A stretch of DNA of 9,517 nucleotides from Nitrosospira multiformis (GCA_020726205.1 DYTA01000034.1:1-9517), one strand, 5' to 3'. Positions 1-7,467 are shown, counted from the first letter of the stretch. The notes: generated from the sequence alone by a model not told the origin. A program made the numbers and translations.

Positions 1-243
1 AAATAACTCCATAATTTTTTCTTGCGCCAATTGCTCGTCTTCGCCATTACAGATCAAATTAAGTAAACTACCCTTGCTAGCTGCTAACATCATTAACGAC
101 ATTATACTTTTAGCATTTGCCTTGCGACCATTTTTTTCAATATAAATAACTGACTTAAAAGCGTTTGCCATCTGAACTAATTTAGATGATGCTCTTGCAT
201 GTAAACCTAATTTATTAATTACTTCTATTTGCTGAGTTAGCAT
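1..243 (-). CDS. ptsH: Phosphocarrier protein HPr, 3' end cut by window edge
   Basis: HPr is the small cytoplasmic phosphocarrier that takes phosphate from PEP via EI on a histidine and passes it to EIIA domains. The 81 visible codons show GLHARAS with His15 at the canonical position. They also show NAKSIMSLMMLAA with Ser46, the residue phosphorylated by HPr kinase in organisms that have one, including many Betaproteobacteria. HPr is usually 85-90 residues, so only a few C-terminal codons lie beyond the left edge. The ATG directly abuts the TAA of the upstream EIIA gene. An AGGAG (252-256) lies 8 nt before it, inside the end of the EIIA gene, so the two are very probably translationally coupled. 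In related bacteria a ptsI gene (EI) often follows; here that would be outside the window. The family call is firm; the regulatory role is inference. Confidence 0.95.
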   Translation of the reverse strand, partial: MLTQQIEVINKLGLHARASSKLVQMANAFKSVIYIEKNGRKANAKSIMSLMMLAASKGSLLNLICNGEDEQLAQEKIMELF

Positions 244-639
244 TTAACCTTCTCCTTTTATTTGTACTATTCCATTTATTCCGCCTTCTATTGCTTTTTC
301 AACACAAATATCAAGACTACTTGCCGAGTAAGATACAGCACGAATTAACATTGGTAAATTAAGTCCTGTAACTAAATCTACCTTTCCTTTTTGCACTAGT
401 TTACTTGCTATATTGCTTGGTGTAGCACCAAATATATCACAAAGAACAAGAACGCCATCAGCTTTTGCTAGTTGGCGTTCTATGATTTCTTTAGCTCTTA
501 CTAAAATTAGATCTGGAGCCTCAGTCTTCTTAACGGGTAAAATAACTAAATTATCTACCCGTCTATTCATGATATGTTCCAAGCAATAAGCGAAACTATT
601 CGCAATTTCTGAATGAGAAATTATGAACACACTTATCAT
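244..639 (-). CDS. Mannose-family PTS EIIA domain protein (stand-alone, probably regulatory)
   Basis: This is a single-domain cytoplasmic EIIA of the mannose (PTS-EIIA type-4) family, 131 residues, about the size of one IIA(Man) domain. His9 in IISHSEIA sits after the first beta strand, where the family carries its phosphorylated histidine. CDIFGATPSN (residues 67-76) and VTGLNLPML (about 90-98) are the other family signatures. No IIB, IIC or IID partner of the mannose family is present on either side. In Betaproteobacteria a gene of this type commonly sits just before ptsH and ptsI and is thought to be regulatory rather than sugar-transporting; that role is inferred here from the same EIIA-HPr order. 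The ATG has only a weak GGAA about 7 nt upstream. The gene starts 21 bp after the nagE stop, so it is probably read from the nagF promoter. Confidence 0.92.
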   Translation of the reverse strand: MISVFIISHSEIANSFAYCLEHIMNRRVDNLVILPVKKTEAPDLILVRAKEIIERQLAKADGVLVLCDIFGATPSNIASKLVQKGKVDLVTGLNLPMLIRAVSYSASSLDICVEKAIEGGINGIVQIKGEG

Positions 640-660
640 TAAAACATTCCAAAATATTAA

Positions 661-2367
661 CTATTTAAGCAATTGAGATACACCCATAGCAACTGATTCA
701 GCATTATTACCAATATAAAGTTGTTTAACCTTAGGTCCTAAGTTGATAACTTCAATTACACCATTTGATTTTAATTTATTTACATCAATGATTTTATCAT
801 TTTTGATTTCAACTTTTACACGTGTAATCGCAACTAAACTAGCAGTTAATACATTTGATTTTCCACCTAATGCAGATAAAATTTCTGTTGCATTAACTGA
901 TGATGGAGCAGAATTGATAACCTTGTTCGCTGGTTTAGCTTCAGCAGAAACAGATTTTCTCGTTGCATTTAATCCCATTTGACTTAAAGTTTCTCTAATT
1001 TTACTTGCAACAATCTCAGCTTGTGGACCTAAAATTACTTGTACAGAATCAGGAGCTGGAGTAACAAATCCTTTTGCACCTAAAGCTTTTAATACTGCAC
1101 GATTAATAACTTCAGAATTTACCACAACTAAACGTAAGCGAGTTGTACATGCATCTACATTTATTAAATTTTCAGCACCACCAAGAGCATTAATGTATTT
1201 CATTTCAACGCTATCGCTTGAAATTTGATTTACTTCTGCAGCTGCTGCCATTTCTTCTTCTGATTCACGACCAATAGTTGAAAGATTGAATTTTTTGATG
1301 AAGAAAACACCAAGTACATAATAAATAACACCCATAGCTAAACCAACAGGTAACATTAATAGCGGGTTTTGTGCTAATTTGAAGAATAGTACATAATCAA
1401 TTGCACCTGCCGAGAATGAAAAACCTAGACGAACATGAAGCATTTCCATTACAGCCAGAGAAACACCAGTTAAAATCGCATGAATTGCATATAATACTGG
1501 AGCTAAAAAGACAAATGAGTATTCAATCGGCTCAGTTACACCAGTTAAAAAAGATGTTAAACCCATTGATAAAAGCAAACCTGCTACCATTTTTTTATTT
1601 TGTGGTAATGCAGTAGTATACATAGCTAAACAAATTGCAGGTAAACCAAACATCATGATTGGGAAGAAACCAGCTTGGAAGAAACCAGCTGTAGGATCAC
1701 CAGCCATAAATCGAGCAATATCACCATGAACTACAACACCTTGTGCATTAGTGAAGTCACCTAATTGGAACCAGAACAAGCTATTCAATACATGATGTAA
1801 TCCAGTTACTAATAACAAACGATTAAACACACCATATAAGAACAATCCGATTTCTCCAGATCCAGCCATCCAAGTACTAAATGCATGTAAACCAGTTTGA
1901 ATTGGCGGCCAAACATAACCTAATACAATACCTAAAACTACAGCTGACACACCTGTAATAATTGGAATAAAACGTTTTCCACCAAAGAAAGCTAAAAATT
2001 CAGGTAGTTTAATATCCTTAAATCTATTATACATAAATCCAGCAATACCACCAATTAAAATACCACCTAATACACCAGTATCGATATCTTTATTAATGTC
2101 TTTTAGCATAGCAACTAGAATTAAATAACCTACTGCACCAGCTAAACCAGATGCACCATTATTATCTTTAGCAAAACCAACCGCAACACCAATTGCAAAA
2201 AGCAACGGTAAGTTTGCAAATATAGCATTACCGGCATCCGCAATAGCTTGAACATTTAGTAAATCAGGTTGACCAAAACGTAATAATAACCCCGCAACAG
2301 GCAACATAGCAATTGGTAGCATTAAAGCCCGACCAAGAGCCTGAACAGAAGAAAACTTGATAGCCAT
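661..2367 (-). CDS. nagE: PTS N-acetylglucosamine permease, EIICB with an extra EIIB-like domain
   Basis: Inner-membrane permease of the glucose/GlcNAc PTS family, expected to import N-acetylglucosamine and phosphorylate it to GlcNAc-6-phosphate. The start LGRALMLPIAMLPVAGLLLR and the following FGQPDLLN closely resemble E. coli NagE as I remember it. The EIIC part (about residues 1-365) is strongly hydrophobic with HHVLNSLFWFQ (191-201) and the GVTEP motif (276-280). The EIIB domain (about 386-465) has the phosphorylated Cys407 in ACTTRLRL. A second EIIB-like domain (about 492-568) follows a Ala/Ser-rich linker; it has AITRVKV at the same place, so the cysteine is replaced by Ala513. There is no C-terminal EIIA, unlike E. 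coli NagE; NagF, encoded just upstream, supplies it. I chose ATG 2367 (568 residues) over an in-frame TTG at 2385, because an AGGA (2379-2382) lies 11 nt before the ATG and the protein then starts where homologues do. Sugar specificity is inferred from similarity and from pairing with NagF. Confidence 0.93.
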   Translation of the reverse strand: MAIKFSSVQALGRALMLPIAMLPVAGLLLRFGQPDLLNVQAIADAGNAIFANLPLLFAIGVAVGFAKDNNGASGLAGAVGYLILVAMLKDINKDIDTGVLGGILIGGIAGFMYNRFKDIKLPEFLAFFGGKRFIPIITGVSAVVLGIVLGYVWPPIQTGLHAFSTWMAGSGEIGLFLYGVFNRLLLVTGLHHVLNSLFWFQLGDFTNAQGVVVHGDIARFMAGDPTAGFFQAGFFPIMMFGLPAICLAMYTTALPQNKKMVAGLLLSMGLTSFLTGVTEPIEYSFVFLAPVLYAIHAILTGVSLAVMEMLHVRLGFSFSAGAIDYVLFFKLAQNPLLMLPVGLAMGVIYYVLGVFFIKKFNLSTIGRESEEEMAAAAEVNQISSDSVEMKYINALGGAENLINVDACTTRLRLVVVNSEVINRAVLKALGAKGFVTPAPDSVQVILGPQAEIVASKIRETLSQMGLNATRKSVSAEAKPANKVINSAPSSVNATEILSALGGKSNVLTASLVAITRVKVEIKNDKIIDVNKLKSNGVIEVINLGPKVKQLYIGNNAESVAMGVSQLLK

Positions 2368-2391
2368 TTTATAGATATTCCTCAAAAATTA

Positions 2392-4911
2392 TTAATTAAA
2401 TTGACTTTTTAAATACTCACGAACTTCAATAGCCGTGGTTAAACTCAAACAATGATCCGCTACTTCTTTACATTTTGCATAACTAAGAGTACGAATAAAT
2501 GCTTTATTTTCTGGAATTGCACTAACAGTCATAGATAAATATTTAATACCCAATCCAATTAGCACAGGAATAGCTAATTTTTCAGAAGCCATTAGACCAC
2601 ATACAGATAAATATGTACCATGTTTATTCGCCCCACGAGCAGTAGCTGCAATTGCGGTAATAACAGCAGGATGTAAATGATCAACCTCTTTCGCCAATTC
2701 AGTATGTTCTCTATCTACTGCCATTACATATTGTGTTAAATCATTAGTTCCAATTGACATAAAATCAACTTCTTTAGCAAATGCTTCACTCATAAATGCA
2801 ACTGAAGGAACTTCTACCATTATTCCTAATTGAATATTAGCTTTAACATTCAACTCAGTTTTAATTTCTTCAAACATTTGTTTAACAGCACGATACTCAG
2901 ATAATTTAGATATCATAGGAATCATTACTTTGATATTTTCCGCTTCTGTTCGTAAAATTGCACGTAACTGCGTTTTAAATAATTCACGATTAGCTAAACA
3001 TAAGCGTACACCACGAACTCCAAGCATTGGATTGTCTTCATGCATTTGCGTAATGTAAGGGATTTTTTTATCTCCACCAGCATCTAATGTACGAATAACA
3101 AAAGGTTTATGTTGCAACGCTTTATCAATTGCGATATATTCTCCATATTGTTGATCTTCAGTTGGTGCTTCTTTAGTTTCTAAGAACATAAATTCAGTTC
3201 TAAATAAACCAACACCCTCTGCTCCATTTGCTGTTGCAATCGCTGCTTCTTTAATATTACCAATATTACCAAGACAGTTTACTTGATATCCATCAGTTGT
3301 TGTTGCTGGTAAACTAGATGCTTCTTTTGCTATTCGTAAAATTTCAGCTCTCTTTGCTACTTCTGATTTTGCTGAATTTAACTCTTCCTGCGTAGCTTGA
3401 GTATGTAATACCGCTGAATTAGCAGTATCTAAGATTACATTTTTATTACTTTCTTGTAATACTTCTTTTGCAACACCAACGAGTAGTGGAACTCCACGTG
3501 TACGTGCCAATATAGACACATGAGATGTAACACCACCACGAACACTTACTAAACCTTTTACTTGGTCACTCATTGCAATAACTTGTGAAGGTGTAAAATC
3601 CTCAGCAACTAAAATAACATCTTCATTATACGTTTGAGTTACTTTATTTTCAGCACCACACAACTCAGTTAAAACACGATCTCTTACATCAATAAAGTCA
3701 CTTTGACGTTCAATAAGTAATGCATTGCCAGTTGCAACTAATGCTTTACATGATTCTTCTGTTGCTTTATCCCATGCAAATGCAGCTGATTGACCAGTGG
3801 CTACGAAATTTTTTGCTTTTGCAGCCAAATCTGGATCAGTTAAAATCATCAAGTGAGCATTTAAAATATTACGATGTGCAACATCTTGATGGCTTAAGCC
3901 TTTAATTTCTGCATCTAACTCAGTCGCTAAAGATTTTAAAACATCATCCAAACGTTGTAACTCAGCCTCTGTATCGGCAGCAAAACGCTCATATTTGAAA
4001 GTAACACCTGATTGTTGAACTAATTTAGCAACCGCTAAACCTGTTGATGCTACAACCCCATGATATTTACCATTTTCAACTTTACTATCTGCATCAACAG
4101 CAGTGGCACTTGAACCTGGGTTTTCATTTTCATCATCATGCATAGCTAACAAACAAGCTTTTATTTCATCCACTATTACTTGAGCATTTTCACCTTTTAC
4201 AACTATTTTAATTTGATCTTGATACTGAACAGATAAACTCAATAAAGATACAACACTCTTAACATTTGCTGATTGCTCTCCCTTTAACATTAATACATCA
4301 TTATTTGGATACTTACGAGCAATTGCATTTAACTGCGCAGCGGGACGAGCGTGAATACCATGTGTATTTGGCACCGTAATTAATTCAGATTCCAAAGATG
4401 ATGCAACAACATCAACTTTAGCAGATGCAGCATTAGATACACCCAATTTAACTAACATAATAGCTTGTTTTAGATCCGTAATTTCTCCATGAGGCAATAT
4501 TTCAATTGAAATTTGTTTTTCCTCAATATCAGTTACTAAAACAGGTGTAATTAGAGCAACTACATTTCCAGCAACAAAATCCATGTCAAATTCAGTTAAT
4601 CTATCCCCGATTTTAACTTTTTGACCTTCTTTTACTTTTACATTGAATCCTTTACCACCTAAAGAAACTGTTTCTAAACCGATATGCATTAAAATATCAA
4701 ATCCATAACTAGATTCAATTGTAATAGCGTGTTTCGTTTTGCTAATGCTTTTTACTGTACCATCAATTGGTGCATATAAAACATTATCCAAAGGATCAAT
4801 AGCAAACCCATCGCCAACCATTTTTTCAGCAAATACCGGATCTGGAACTTTCGCTAAATCAACGTAGACACCCTTTAGAGGAGGAAATAATTTTACTTGT
4901 TGTACACTCAT
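2392..4911 (-). CDS. nagF: Multiphosphoryl transfer protein EIIA(Glc)-HPr-EI (NagF type)
   Basis: An 839-residue cytoplasmic fusion that carries all soluble steps of a PTS: PEP to EI, to HPr, to EIIA, and then to the EIIB of NagE. Domain order: EIIA of the glucose family (about 1-150) with the paired histidines His61 (KHAITIES) and His76 (LMHIGLETV). HPr follows (about 175-257) with His187 in GIHARPAA and a conserved Ser219 in NVKSVVSL. EI comes last (about 283-839) with phospho-histidine His464 in GGVTSHVSILAR. EI also has GVGLFRTEF (567-574), RTLDAGGDKK, MVEVPS, SIGTNDLTQY and the catalytic Cys771 in SVCGLMAS. All expected catalytic residues are present. The tail ASEKLAIPVLIGLG is typical of the fused EI class rather than of housekeeping PtsI. 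It is followed after 24 bp by nagE, matching the nagFE arrangement known from Ralstonia. ATG 4911 has AAGGG 6 nt upstream. FruB-type fusions share the layout, but they begin with a fructose-family EIIA; here it is glucose-family. Confidence 0.94.
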   Translation of the reverse strand: MSVQQVKLFPPLKGVYVDLAKVPDPVFAEKMVGDGFAIDPLDNVLYAPIDGTVKSISKTKHAITIESSYGFDILMHIGLETVSLGGKGFNVKVKEGQKVKIGDRLTEFDMDFVAGNVVALITPVLVTDIEEKQISIEILPHGEITDLKQAIMLVKLGVSNAASAKVDVVASSLESELITVPNTHGIHARPAAQLNAIARKYPNNDVLMLKGEQSANVKSVVSLLSLSVQYQDQIKIVVKGENAQVIVDEIKACLLAMHDDENENPGSSATAVDADSKVENGKYHGVVASTGLAVAKLVQQSGVTFKYERFAADTEAELQRLDDVLKSLATELDAEIKGLSHQDVAHRNILNAHLMILTDPDLAAKAKNFVATGQSAAFAWDKATEESCKALVATGNALLIERQSDFIDVRDRVLTELCGAENKVTQTYNEDVILVAEDFTPSQVIAMSDQVKGLVSVRGGVTSHVSILARTRGVPLLVGVAKEVLQESNKNVILDTANSAVLHTQATQEELNSAKSEVAKRAEILRIAKEASSLPATTTDGYQVNCLGNIGNIKEAAIATANGAEGVGLFRTEFMFLETKEAPTEDQQYGEYIAIDKALQHKPFVIRTLDAGGDKKIPYITQMHEDNPMLGVRGVRLCLANRELFKTQLRAILRTEAENIKVMIPMISKLSEYRAVKQMFEEIKTELNVKANIQLGIMVEVPSVAFMSEAFAKEVDFMSIGTNDLTQYVMAVDREHTELAKEVDHLHPAVITAIAATARGANKHGTYLSVCGLMASEKLAIPVLIGLGIKYLSMTVSAIPENKAFIRTLSYAKCKEVADHCLSLTTAIEVREYLKSQFN

Positions 4912-4959
4912 AACAAACCCTTACCTTTATAAACATATTTTCAACAATGATTTTATCAC

Positions 4960-4990
4960 AGTATAAACTTTTGTAATAGATGCAATGCAA
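4960..4990 (-). promoter_or_regulatory. Possible nagF promoter
   Basis: Read on the minus strand there is a TATACT (4965-4960) preceded by TTGCAT (4990-4985) at a long 19-bp spacing. This would start RNA near 4953, about 40 nt before the nagF ATG. A small palindrome TGAT-TTT-ATCA (4948-4958) would then lie over the start point and could be an operator. Both boxes are imperfect, so the assignment is tentative. I see no match to a NagC- or NagR-type operator. Confidence 0.3.
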
Positions 4991-4991
4991 T

Positions 4992-5009
4992 AAAAGTTAT
5001 AAAAGTTAT
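4992..5009. repeat. Tandem 9-bp direct repeat AAAAGTTAT x2 plus inverted heptamer copy
   Basis: AAAAGTTAT occurs twice head to tail at 4992-5000 and 5001-5009. The core AAAAGTT also occurs in inverted orientation at 4966-4972 (AACTTTT on the plus strand). A TGCAA doublet (4981-4990) lies between the inverted and direct copies. The second repeat covers the place where the zwf -35 box should be. Such an arrangement suits a regulator binding site, but no known regulator can be named from it, and in an AT-rich spacer chance repetition is possible. Confidence 0.6.
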
Positions 5010-5029
5010 GTTTCATTTTGGATTATAAT
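5001..5029 (+). promoter_or_regulatory. Putative zwf promoter
   Basis: A perfect TATAAT at 5024-5029 lies 42 bp before the zwf ATG. At 16-18 bp upstream there is no recognisable -35 hexamer (AAAAGT at 5001-5006); that stretch is instead part of the AAAAGTTAT repeat. This suggests that a DNA-binding regulator may act at the promoter. The TATAAT sits in a self-complementary ATTATAAT, but no suitable minus-strand -35 was seen. Confidence 0.5.
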
Positions 5030-5071
5030 ACTTAGTGCAAGTTTATCTATTATTGAAAAGAGGTTATTCAA

Positions 5072-6529
5072 ATGAGTTTCAGTGGAAAATTATGTAGCGC
5101 TGACTTGGTGTTGTTCGGTGCAACTGGAGATCTAGTTAAACGAAAAATATTGCCAGCACTTTACAATGCATTCTGTGATGGTAATGTTGATAAAAAAACA
5201 CGATTAATTTGTCTTGGTCGTGGTGAAATGGAATTAGAAGATTATATTGAATCAGCTTATACTTATGCGGTTGAAGCAAAAAATGTAATTGATCATACAA
5301 AATGGCGAGAATTTGCTCAACAGTTCAGTTATTTACAAATTAATGCAACAGATTCAAGTACATTTAAACCGTTAGCTGATATATTAGATCAAACAAGAAC
5401 TAATATATATTACCTATCTACTGCTCCAGAACTATTTAAACAAATTAGTTCTAATTTAGCTGAACATGGTTTAAATCATAGTATGTCACGTATTGTATTA
5501 GAAAAACCTCTTGGTAATGACCTAGCATCATCAAATGATATTAATGATCATGTAGCTCAATTCTTTAAAGAAGATCAAATTTATCGTATTGATCACTTTT
5601 TAGGTAAAGAATCTGTACAGAACTTAATGGCTTTACGGTTTGGAAATACTCTATTTGAAGCATTATGGAGACGTCAATGGATTCGTAGTGTACAGATTAC
5701 GGTAGCAGAAGAAATTAGCGTTGGTTCTCGTGGCGATTTTTATGAACATACTGGTGCATTACGAGATATGTTACAAAATCATTTGTTACAAATGTTATGC
5801 ATTGTTGCAATGGAACCTCCTTCATCATTAGATGCAAACGTTATTCGTGGTGAAAAACTTAAAGTATTACGTTCATTAAAACATCTAAGTGAAGAAGATG
5901 TCCATCATAATGTTATTCGCGGTCAGTATAAATCTGGTGCAATTGGTGGTAAACCAGTTAAGGGTTATTTAGGCGAAGAAAATGTAGATCCAAATAGTAA
6001 AGTTGAGACTTTTGTAGCACTAAAAGCAGAAATCCAAAACTGGCGTTGGGCTGGCGTTCCATTCTACCTAAGAACAGGTAAATGTATGCAGGAAAAAGTT
6101 GCAGAGATTGTTATTGAATTTAAAGATATTCCATGTAAAATATTTCCAGCGAGTGGCAATTTTGCAAACCGTTTAATTATTCGTATTCAACCAGAAGAAA
6201 CAGTAAAATTATTTTTCTTAGCTAAAGAACCTGGTGATACAAACCGTTTACAACCAGTTTATCTTGATCTTGATTTTAGTAAAATGTTTACTAGTCGTAG
6301 AACTGATGGTTATGAGCGTTTATTATTAGATATAATCCGTGGTAATTTAAGTCTATTTGTAAGTCGTGATGAACAAAATGCAGCATGGCAGTGGGTTGAA
6401 CCAATTTTAGACACATGGAAAATGCATAAAATTACACCTAAACAATATACGGCAGGAACTTGGGGTCCAGCAGCATCATCAGCACTACTAGCTCGAGATG
6501 GATACTACTGGCATGAAGAAATTGCATAA
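5072..6529 (+). CDS. zwf: Glucose-6-phosphate 1-dehydrogenase
   Basis: Cytoplasmic enzyme that oxidises glucose-6-phosphate to 6-phosphogluconolactone with NAD(P)+, the entry to the oxidative pentose phosphate and Entner-Doudoroff pathways. The 485 residues match the usual bacterial length. The N-terminal dinucleotide-binding fold has LFGATGDLVKRK (14-25, GxxGDL type). EKPLG (144-148) carries a conserved lysine and proline. The active-site signature RIDHFLGKE (172-180) is intact, as is the catalytic-histidine region RDMLQNHLLQ (231-240, His237), and FYLRTGK lies further on. ATG 5072 has a good AGAGG (5059-5063) 8 nt upstream. It is divergent from nagF across a 160-bp regulatory gap. No pgl, edd or eda gene follows; instead a small lipoprotein gene begins 12 bp after the stop. 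Function is firm; cofactor preference cannot be read from the sequence. Confidence 0.97.
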   Translation: MSFSGKLCSADLVLFGATGDLVKRKILPALYNAFCDGNVDKKTRLICLGRGEMELEDYIESAYTYAVEAKNVIDHTKWREFAQQFSYLQINATDSSTFKPLADILDQTRTNIYYLSTAPELFKQISSNLAEHGLNHSMSRIVLEKPLGNDLASSNDINDHVAQFFKEDQIYRIDHFLGKESVQNLMALRFGNTLFEALWRRQWIRSVQITVAEEISVGSRGDFYEHTGALRDMLQNHLLQMLCIVAMEPPSSLDANVIRGEKLKVLRSLKHLSEEDVHHNVIRGQYKSGAIGGKPVKGYLGEENVDPNSKVETFVALKAEIQNWRWAGVPFYLRTGKCMQEKVAEIVIEFKDIPCKIFPASGNFANRLIIRIQPEETVKLFFLAKEPGDTNRLQPVYLDLDFSKMFTSRRTDGYERLLLDIIRGNLSLFVSRDEQNAAWQWVEPILDTWKMHKITPKQYTAGTWGPAASSALLARDGYYWHEEIA

Positions 6530-6541
6530 AAGGAATTTTAA

Positions 6542-6922
6542 ATGAAAAATATCTTTAAGGTATTATTATTAACTTCAGTAGTAACTGGATGCTCTGTATT
6601 TAGTAGTAGTCAACCAAATAATGCACCGATTCCACCCAAAAATTTAACTTCAGGAAATGGTGTGGTTGTATTGCCACAGATAGGTAATGAGTCACAAATG
6701 ACTATTAGCGAAAGTGATGCTGCAAAATCAAATGAATCACAACCAACTCGCTTTAAAGTTATTACAGAAAATCGTGGGGCTGGTGGTGTAGTTAATAAAG
6801 TAAACGTTGATAATCCTGATGGTGGTTTACCTGATTATTCATTATCTCCATCTCAATTACCAAATGATTTAAATAATAATCCTGATAAACTAAGCACACC
6901 TACATGGGGTATTAGTTGGTAG
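6542..6922 (+). CDS. Small putative lipoprotein of unknown function
   Basis: I do not recognise this 126-residue protein. It starts with a lipoprotein signal peptide: Lys at 2 and 6, a hydrophobic stretch (LLLTSVV), and a lipobox VTGC with the lipidated Cys17. Ser at +2 would favour transfer to the outer membrane. The mature part is Asn/Ser/Pro-rich at first (21-70). A more ordered-looking stretch follows, TRFKVITENRGAGGVVNKV (69-87), then NPDGGLPDYSL. It ends with a Trp-containing tail, PTWGISW (120-126). The gene begins 12 bp after zwf with AAAAGGA 7 nt before its ATG, and a terminator follows, so it is most likely co-transcribed with zwf. No enzymatic motif is visible. The lipoprotein call is good; no function is proposed. 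Confidence 0.85.
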   Translation: MKNIFKVLLLTSVVTGCSVFSSSQPNNAPIPPKNLTSGNGVVVLPQIGNESQMTISESDAAKSNESQPTRFKVITENRGAGGVVNKVNVDNPDGGLPDYSLSPSQLPNDLNNNPDKLSTPTWGISW

Positions 6923-6954
6923 TTATTTTTCATTTTGCCATATAGCTAATTTTT

Positions 6955-6997
6955 ACAAACCTAAGTTAAGTAATTAATCTTAGGTTTGTTTTTCTTT
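6955..6997 (+). terminator. Rho-independent terminator after the zwf-lipoprotein unit
   Basis: An 11-bp perfect stem, ACAAACCTAAG (6955-6965) with CTTAGGTTTGT (6979-6989), is followed by a T-rich run (6990-6997). The 13-nt loop can fold further as TTAA-GTAA-TTAA with one bulged T, closing on a GUAA tetraloop. It lies 33 bp after the lipoprotein stop. Confidence 0.9.
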
Positions 6998-7056
6998 AAT
7001 ATAAATTTTAATGATTTCTATTTAAATTTTATTTGTTATAAGGCCTACACACAAAT

Positions 7057-7458
7057 ATGTCAATCTTTATCTTATTTCTATTAATTGGAGTTATTTTAAT
7101 TATTTTTGAATTAGTAAGTACATCATTGTATTTATTAATCATTGGTATTTCATTTATACTTGCCAGTTTTCTATCTTTTTTGAATGCCGGTATTTACTCT
7201 TCTGCTCTTTTTGCAGGTATAATTTCTATTATTGGGTGTTTAATGATATATCGATATAAAAAACCACGACGTTCAAATCAAATGATTGTTAATCATATTG
7301 GTCAAGAAGTAAAAGTTACCGCAATAAATAATAATAATCTTCAAGTCTTGTATAGTGGAACATACTGGCAGGCAAAAACCGAACACTTAGATAAAATTAA
7401 AGTTGGAGACACTTTAAAAATTATAAAATTTACTAATTACGAATTAACTGTTAAATAA
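7057..7458 (+). CDS. NfeD-like membrane protein (short form)
   Basis: Short NfeD-family protein (133 residues) that is expected to sit in the inner membrane and work with the SPFH protein encoded next. Hydrophobic segments lie at about residues 2-20, 23-43 and 47-66. A basic KKPRR turn (68-72) and a C-terminal OB-fold-like domain (about 76-133) follow; that domain has IGQEVKV and the family-like GTYWQAK with Trp104. The N-terminal serine-protease domain of long NfeD proteins is absent, as expected for the short class. The ribosome binding site is weak: AAGG at 7040-7043 is 13 nt from the ATG. The stop is 9 bp before the SPFH start, so the two form an operon. The E. coli counterpart would be the ybbJ-qmcA pair. 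No clear promoter is visible in the AT-rich gap after the terminator. Confidence 0.88.
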   Translation: MSIFILFLLIGVILIIFELVSTSLYLLIIGISFILASFLSFLNAGIYSSALFAGIISIIGCLMIYRYKKPRRSNQMIVNHIGQEVKVTAINNNNLQVLYSGTYWQAKTEHLDKIKVGDTLKIIKFTNYELTVK

Positions 7459-7467
7459 GGAAAACAT

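Noticed and set aside
743..982. Plus-strand open frame of 79 codons inside nagE
   Set aside because: It is antisense to the conserved EIIB-like coding region, has no ribosome binding site and resembles nothing known; it is a shadow of nagE.
1401..1616. Plus-strand open frame of 71 codons inside nagE
   Set aside because: It lies opposite the membrane-spanning EIIC region; its composition is that of a complement of hydrophobic codons.
2368..2385. In-frame TTG start giving nagE six extra residues (MRNIYK)
   Set aside because: No ribosome binding site precedes the TTG, while an AGGA lies 11 nt before ATG 2367, and the shorter protein begins where NagE homologues begin.
3720..3905. Plus-strand open frame of 61 codons inside nagF
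   Set aside because: Antisense to the EI domain, with no supporting signals or family resemblance.
4946..4960. CRP- or FNR-like site before nagF (TGTGATAAAATCATT on the minus strand)
   Set aside because: The left half fits CRP, but the right half is not TCACA at the proper 6-bp spacing. For FNR the TGAT and ATCA arms are 3 rather than 4 bp apart and the outer T/A are missing. I kept it only as an unnamed palindrome.
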